Below are positions 7,731 through 11,651 of a stretch of 11,651 nucleotides of DNA, in pieces. The stretch's first letter is position 1; the number at the start of each line of letters is the position of its first letter. Location of the stretch: the NCBI RefSeq assembly GCF_946479975.1, contig NZ_CAMLIX010000163.1, forward strand, positions 1-11,651, given 5' to 3'. The notes under the pieces are model-generated. The model had not been told where the DNA came from and searched no databases. It saw only the letters and a list, made by a program, of their open reading frames with translations. The stretch is from an uncultured Flavobacterium sp. (GTDB taxonomy: Bacteria; Bacteroidota; Bacteroidia; Flavobacteriales; Flavobacteriaceae). The translations under genes were made by a program, and so were the position numbers.

Positions 7731-7966
7731 TTATTAAGTTGTTTATAATTAATAAAACTGCGTAAAATAAAATAGGACTTGTGAATTCTTAAAATAAGGC
7801 TTGTAGTTTGTTGCTAAGGCGGGGATTTTGAAGTAAAATGCTGTTAATTAGTGTTAAAGTTAACTAAATTTTCTTTTGTTTGATGTGAAAATTAAGAAAT
7901 ATCTCTAAAAATCAATATGTTATATTTTTTTTAGAAAGCAAAACAATAAATTATTATTTTTACATT
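7731..7966. promoter_or_regulatory. Divergent intergenic region with candidate promoter and palindrome
   Basis: This 236-base, very AT-rich gap separates the leftward barrel operon from the rightward metal-efflux locus and must hold both promoters. On the + strand, TATTTTTA at 7955-7962 differs in one base from the Bacteroidetes -7 consensus TAnnTTTG, but it lies almost on the start codon and no TTG stands about 20 bases upstream, so the assignment is weak. TATATTTT at 7921-7928 is another poor match. GTTAA-AG-TTAAC at 7853-7864 is a short inverted repeat that could be an operator. I find no convincing promoter for the leftward gene. No tRNA or small gene was seen here. Confidence 0.35.
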
Positions 7967-8290
7967 ATGAAATGGATAGCAATTATAATGTCAATTTATT
8001 TGATGGCACTTTCAAATATGCCTTGTGCAGATATGGAAGTGAATAGTGCTATGCATAAAACAGCCCAGTTTTCAGCTGAGGATAATCATTCTCATGATAA
8101 AGAAAATGATTTATGTTCTCCATTTTGTGCCTGCAACTGCTGCGGTGTACAAATTTTAAGTTACCAATCTGCTGTAAGTTTTGAATTTCCTAAAACCTAC
8201 ACTCAAATTTCAATTCCTTTACCGAGTTACAATTCTGTTTTTATTTCCGATTTCCACGGAAGTATTTGGCAGCCGCCTCAAATAGTATAA
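7967..8290 (+). CDS. Small exported Cys/His-rich protein, DUF6660-like, metal-efflux associated
   Basis: A 107-residue protein with an N-terminal hydrophobic segment (3-18) that should target it to the periplasm or membrane. It then has histidines (H30, H41, H43) and a dense cysteine cluster C50, C54, C56, C58, C59 (CSPFCACNCCG). This layout, short length and placement just before a CzcA/CusA-type pump match a Bacteroidetes family I know as DUF6660, found beside heavy-metal RND pumps. The Cys/His residues are plausible soft-metal ligands, so a periplasmic metal-binding or sensing role is likely but unproven. C20 follows the hydrophobic segment but the residues before it (SNMP) do not form a lipobox. 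The gene is 108 bases ahead of the pump gene and is probably co-transcribed. Confidence 0.75.
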   Translation: MKWIAIIMSIYLMALSNMPCADMEVNSAMHKTAQFSAEDNHSHDKENDLCSPFCACNCCGVQILSYQSAVSFEFPKTYTQISIPLPSYNSVFISDFHGSIWQPPQIV

Positions 8291-8298
8291 TGATTATA

Positions 8299-8372
8299 GC
8301 CCATCCAATAAAATTTGGAAGTGGGCGAGAGAGTTGTGGACTTTCCACACGTTTACAGACAAGTAATTGTCT
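8299..8372 (+). other. Three consecutive stem-loops in the gap before the pump gene
   Basis: The 108-base gap between the Cys-rich gene and the pump gene contains three inverted repeats in a row. Stem 1 pairs GCCCATCCAA (8299-8308) with TTGGA (8315-8319) and TGGGC (8322-8326), leaving a six-base loop and a two-base bulge. Stem 2 pairs TGTGGA (8335-8340) with TCCACA (8344-8349) around a three-base loop. Stem 3 pairs AGACAA (8357-8362) with TTGTCT (8367-8372) around GTAA, a GNRA-type loop in RNA. No T-run follows any of them, so they do not look like intrinsic terminators. They may modulate mRNA stability or translation of the pump. The pairings are seen directly; function is inference. Confidence 0.4.
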
Positions 8373-8398
8373 AATTTCTCACGTCATTATAGATTCAA

Positions 8399-11300
8399 AT
8401 GTTAGATAAAATCATACAATTTAGTATCCGAAACAAATTCGTTATACTATTATTTACCCTCATACTTATTGCTTGGGGAAGTTATTCGCTTAAAAAATTA
8501 CCGTTAGATGCCCTTCCAGATGTGACTAATAATCAGGTTCAGATTATTACTACTGCGCCAACATTGGCAAGTCAGGAAGTAGAGCAATTAATTACCTATC
8601 CGCTGGAGCGCGCGGTAAAAACAGTTCCAAATATTATTGAACTCCGCAGTATTTCTCGTTTCGGTTTATCAGTTGTTACCGTTGTTTTTGAGGACGATGT
8701 TGATATTTACTGGGCTCGCGAACAGATTTTTCAACGTTTAAAACAAGCCGAAGAAAACATTCCAGATTACGTAGATGCTCCAGAATTAGCGCCAATTTCT
8801 ACAGGTTTAGGAGAAATTTACCAATATGATGTTTATGCCAAAAAAGGCTACGAAAACAAATACAGCGCAGTAGAACTTCGAACCATTCAAGATTGGATCA
8901 TTATTCCGCAGTTGCAAGGAATTAAAGGTGTCGCTGATGTAAGTACTTGGGGCGGAAAACTAAAACAATACGAAATTGCAGTAAACCCAAATATGCTGAA
9001 CAGTTTAGGCGTGACTATTACTGAAATTTTTGACGCTTTAGAAAAAAACAATCAAAATACGGGTGGAGCTTATATCGAAAAAGATCAATATACGTATTTT
9101 ATTCGCGGTGTCGGAATGGCAAAAGGCGTAAGAGACCTTGAAAACGTGGTTGTAAAAAACCGTAACGGTTCGCCTGTTTTGGTTCGAAATGTGGCGCAGG
9201 TTCGCGAAGGTGTAGCATTGCGTTACGGCGCATCTACCAAAGACGGAAAAGGAGAAATTGTTTCTGGAATGGTTTTGATGTTAAAAGGAGAAAACTCCAG
9301 CGCTGTTGTAAACCGTGTTCACGAAAAAATGGAGCAGATTAACAAAAGTCTTCCCGAAGGAGTTGTTGCTGAAGCTTTTATCGATAGAGGAAAATTGGTT
9401 GAAAATTCCATTAAAACAGTAGCCAAAAATCTTTTAGAAGGAGCTTTAATCGTCATTTTTGTTTTAATCTTATTCTTAGGAAATCTTCGCGCGGGATTAA
9501 TCGTAGCTTCTGTAATTCCGTTAGCGATGTTATTTGCTGTGATTTTGATGAATGCCTTTGGCGTAAGCGGCAACTTAATGAGTCTTGGTGCCATAGATTT
9601 CGGAATTATTGTTGACGGCGCCGTTATTATTGTCGAAGCCACGATGCATCATCTGCAGAAATTCAAAAATAAAAAAGAGCTCACACAGGAAGAAATGGAC
9701 GATGAAGTCTATAATTCGGCATCAAAAATTAGGAATAGTGCTGCTTTTGGGGAAATTATTATTTTGATCGTTTATCTGCCAATTTTAGCATTAATAGGAA
9801 CCGAAGGGAAAATGTTCAAACCAATGGCAATGACGGTTGGTTTTGCAATTATCGGAGCGTTTATTCTGTCGCTAACTTATATTCCAATGATGAGTGCTTT
9901 GTTTCTTTCAAAAAAAACAGAACATAAGGAAAACTTTAGTGACCGCATGATCGCTTGGCTAGAAAATCGTTATACGCCTTTATTAAAAAAAGCATTAGAG
10001 TTTAAAAAAGTTGTGCTTTCTATTGCGATTGGATTATTTGCTTTGGCGTTTATCATTTTCCAAAATATGGGAGGTGAATTTATTCCAACAATTGAAGAAG
10101 GCGATTTGGCAATCAATGCGACCATCATGACAGGAAGTTCGCTTACGCAGATGGTGGAAACAACGACGAAATACGAACAGATTCTGAAAGCCAAATTCCC
10201 AGAAATTAAAACCATAGTTACAAAAATTGGAAGCGGCGAAATTCCAACCGATCCAATGCCGATTGAAAGCGGCGATTTGATTATTGTCCTAAAAGACAAA
10301 AAAGAATGGAAAGGAAAATACCATAATTGGGAAGAACTGGCAAATGCGATGAAAGAAGAAATGGAAGTGATTCCAGGAGCGAATATCGAAATCTCTCAGC
10401 CCATCCAGATGCGTTTTAACGAATTAATGACAGGAAGCCGATCTGATATTGCAATCAAGATTTTTGGTGATGATCTGGAAATTCTAGACGCCAAAGCCAC
10501 AGAATTGATTTCGAAAATAAAAGGAATTGAAGGAATTGGTGATTTAAAAGCCGATAAAGTAACGGGTTTACCGCAGATTACAGTAAAATACGATTATGAC
10601 AAGATTGCATTGTACGGATTGAATATTTCTGATATCAATCAGATCATTCGTTCTTCGTTTGCGGGAGAAAGTGCGGGTAAAATCTATGACGAAAGCAAAA
10701 GATTTGATGTTGTAGTGCGAATGGATGAAAACAACCGCGCCGATATTACTGATGTAAGTAATTTGTTTATTCCGCTTCCAAATGGACAGCAAGTGCCACT
10801 TTCTCAAGTTGCTTCTGTCGAATATGAACAAGGTCCTGTGCAGGTCATCCGCGAAGACGGAAAACGAAGAATTACCGTTGGATTAAATGTCCGCGGAAGA
10901 GATATTAAAAGTGTTGTAGAAGAAATTCAGGCAAAATTGGATAAAAGTTTTAAACTTCCTGCGGGTTATTATGTAACATATGGCGGACAATTTGAAAACT
11001 TAATTGAAGCCTCAAAAAGACTTTCTGTAGCATTGCCAATTGCTTTGGGACTAATTTTAGTTTTGCTTTATTTCACTTTTAAAAGTGTCAAACAAGCTTT
11101 ACTGATTTTTACGGCGATTCCGTTATCGGCAATTGGAGGCGTTTTTGCGCTTTCGCTGAGAGGAATGCCGTTTAGTATTTCTGCCGGAATTGGTTTTATA
11201 GCCTTATTCGGAATTGCAGTCTTAAACGGAATTGTACTGATTTCGTATTTCAACCAATTAAAATCAGAAGGTATTTTAGATCCGTTCCAGAGAATCCTCA

Positions 11301-11518
11301 TCGGAACCAAAACTCGTTTACGTCCGGTTTTAATGACCGCAGCAGTAGCTTCTTTAGGATTTTTACCAATGGCATTATCGACAAGCGGCGGGGCAGAAGT
11401 GCAGAAACCTTTAGCGACAGTAGTAATCGGTGGTTTAGTCTCAGCTACTTTATTAACGTTAATCGTTTTACCGATTTTGTATTTATTATTGGAGAAATTT
11501 AAACGCAAAGAGCGCTAA
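8399..11518 (+). CDS. czcA: CzcA/CusA-family heavy-metal efflux RND pump subunit
   Basis: A complete 1039-residue inner-membrane proton/metal antiporter of the HME-RND family, close to the usual length of about 1040-1050. TM1 is near 12-30. A large periplasmic porter loop follows to about 335, TM2-TM6 lie at about 340-500, TM7 at about 535-555, a second porter loop to about 870, and TM8-TM12 to the C-terminus. TM4 carries DFGIIVDGAVIIVE with the proton-relay acids D400, D406 and E413, matching D402, D408 and E415 of Cupriavidus CzcA. GGEFIPTIEEGDL at 558-570 is another family mark. The TM4 signature favours Co/Zn/Cd-type substrates over the Cu/Ag CusA type, but substrate is not proven. No outer-membrane-channel domain is fused at the C-terminus, unlike some Bacteroidetes relatives, so adaptor and channel genes are expected downstream. 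The last codons (KRKER and stop) lie in an inverted repeat. Confidence 0.94.
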   Translation: MLDKIIQFSIRNKFVILLFTLILIAWGSYSLKKLPLDALPDVTNNQVQIITTAPTLASQEVEQLITYPLERAVKTVPNIIELRSISRFGLSVVTVVFEDDVDIYWAREQIFQRLKQAEENIPDYVDAPELAPISTGLGEIYQYDVYAKKGYENKYSAVELRTIQDWIIIPQLQGIKGVADVSTWGGKLKQYEIAVNPNMLNSLGVTITEIFDALEKNNQNTGGAYIEKDQYTYFIRGVGMAKGVRDLENVVVKNRNGSPVLVRNVAQVREGVALRYGASTKDGKGEIVSGMVLMLKGENSSAVVNRVHEKMEQINKSLPEGVVAEAFIDRGKLVENSIKTVAKNLLEGALIVIFVLILFLGNLRAGLIVASVIPLAMLFAVILMNAFGVSGNLMSLGAIDFGIIVDGAVIIVEATMHHLQKFKNKKELTQEEMDDEVYNSASKIRNSAAFGEIIILIVYLPILALIGTEGKMFKPMAMTVGFAIIGAFILSLTYIPMMSALFLSKKTEHKENFSDRMIAWLENRYTPLLKKALEFKKVVLSIAIGLFALAFIIFQNMGGEFIPTIEEGDLAINATIMTGSSLTQMVETTTKYEQILKAKFPEIKTIVTKIGSGEIPTDPMPIESGDLIIVLKDKKEWKGKYHNWEELANAMKEEMEVIPGANIEISQPIQMRFNELMTGSRSDIAIKIFGDDLEILDAKATELISKIKGIEGIGDLKADKVTGLPQITVKYDYDKIALYGLNISDINQIIRSSFAGESAGKIYDESKRFDVVVRMDENNRADITDVSNLFIPLPNGQQVPLSQVASVEYEQGPVQVIREDGKRRITVGLNVRGRDIKSVVEEIQAKLDKSFKLPAGYYVTYGGQFENLIEASKRLSVALPIALGLILVLLYFTFKSVKQALLIFTAIPLSAIGGVFALSLRGMPFSISAGIGFIALFGIAVLNGIVLISYFNQLKSEGILDPFQRILIGTKTRLRPVLMTAAVASLGFLPMALSTSGGAEVQKPLATVVIGGLVSATLLTLIVLPILYLLLEKFKRKER

Positions 11519-11631
11519 GATTTACGCAAAGGACACAAAGAAAAATAAAAAATGAAAGAATCACTATATAATAATTTAAGAAAAATAAACTTTGCGAACT
11601 TCGCGCTTCCTTTGCGAACTTTGCGGTTAAA
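11501..11631. repeat. Long palindromic CTTTGCG / CGCAAAG repeat element
   Basis: Two arms of about 40 bases face each other across about 50 AT-rich bases. The left arm (11501-11540) carries CGCAAAG at 11504 and 11525 plus variants CGCTAAG at 11513 and CACAAAG at 11534. The right arm (11590-11631) carries CTTTGCG at 11590, 11610 and 11619 plus CTTCGCG at 11599. Unit spacing is 9-12-9 on the left and 9-11-9 on the right, so the arms mirror each other and could form a long imperfect hairpin. The left arm overlaps the end of the pump gene and includes its stop codon. Similar CTTTGCG...GGTTAAA strings are, from memory, common between genes in Flavobacterium. It could act as a transcription terminator or mRNA 3' stabiliser, or be a REP-like mobile repeat. 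No other gene is seen from 11519 to the window end. Confidence 0.75.
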
Positions 11632-11651
11632 TAAGTTTCTATTGGCAAATA

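Noticed and set aside
8024..8029. Lipoprotein attachment cysteine (C20) in the Cys/His-rich protein
   Set aside because: The residues before the Cys (SNMP) do not fit the lipobox, which needs a small residue at -1 and usually Leu at -3.
8299..8349. Intrinsic terminator after the Cys/His-rich gene
   Set aside because: The hairpins are real on paper but are followed by purine-rich or mixed sequence with no T-run.
11068..11508. 146-residue open frame on the - strand
   Set aside because: Antisense to the conserved C-terminal membrane half of the pump gene, with no recognisable motif.
8399..11518. Silver/copper-specific CusA assignment for the pump
   Set aside because: The TM4 signature is the DFGIIVDGAV form of divalent-cation pumps, not the form typical of CusA, so a Cu/Ag-specific name is not supported.
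11552..11651. Open frame starting MKESLYNNLRKINFANFALP and running off the window
   Set aside because: Most of it is the translated right arm of the CTTTGCG repeat; such repeat-derived peptides are usually spurious and there is no domain signal.

Overview
The window is AT-rich and reads as chromosomal DNA from a Bacteroidetes bacterium, most likely Flavobacterium or a close relative. The reasons are TAA-dominated stop codons, weak or absent Shine-Dalgarno sequences, PorT-like outer-membrane barrels with signal peptides that end before Gln, a DUF6660-like Cys/His protein next to a heavy-metal RND pump, and a palindromic CTTTGCG-type repeat of the kind familiar from Flavobacterium intergenic regions. 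This assignment is by pattern recognition; no database search was run.

Region 1 (1-5840, + strand) is a tightly packed signal-transduction operon. It holds the C-terminal end of a phytochrome-type sensor histidine kinase cut by the window edge, a 1188-residue hybrid kinase (TM, CHASE3, TM, HAMP, GAF, Glu/Gln-rich coiled coil, HisKA, HATPase, three receivers), a stand-alone receiver that closely resembles the last receiver of the hybrid kinase, a CheR methyltransferase, and a CheB methylesterase with no receiver domain. No chemoreceptor, CheA or CheW is present. The chemotaxis-type enzymes therefore probably serve the kinase pathway rather than flagellar taxis; this is inference.

Region 2 (5837-7730, - strand) is a two-gene operon of secreted, predicted outer-membrane beta-barrel proteins. 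It converges on the signalling operon, and the stop codons at the junction overlap. A 236-base divergent intergenic region (7731-7966) separates it from Region 3.

Region 3 (7967-11518, + strand) is a heavy-metal efflux locus. A small exported Cys/His-rich protein is followed by a 108-base gap that can fold into three consecutive stem-loops, then by a complete CzcA/CusA-family RND pump subunit whose TM4 signature (DFGIIVDGAV) favours divalent cations over Cu/Ag. The adaptor and outer-membrane channel are not in the window and presumably lie downstream. The pump gene ends inside a long inverted repeat (about 11501-11631).

The points most worth a second look are the receptor-less CheR/CheB module beside a kinase with a Glu-rich signalling helix, the structured leader before the pump gene, and the palindromic repeat that supplies the last codons and stop of the pump gene. 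Most of the rest is ordinary for the group.
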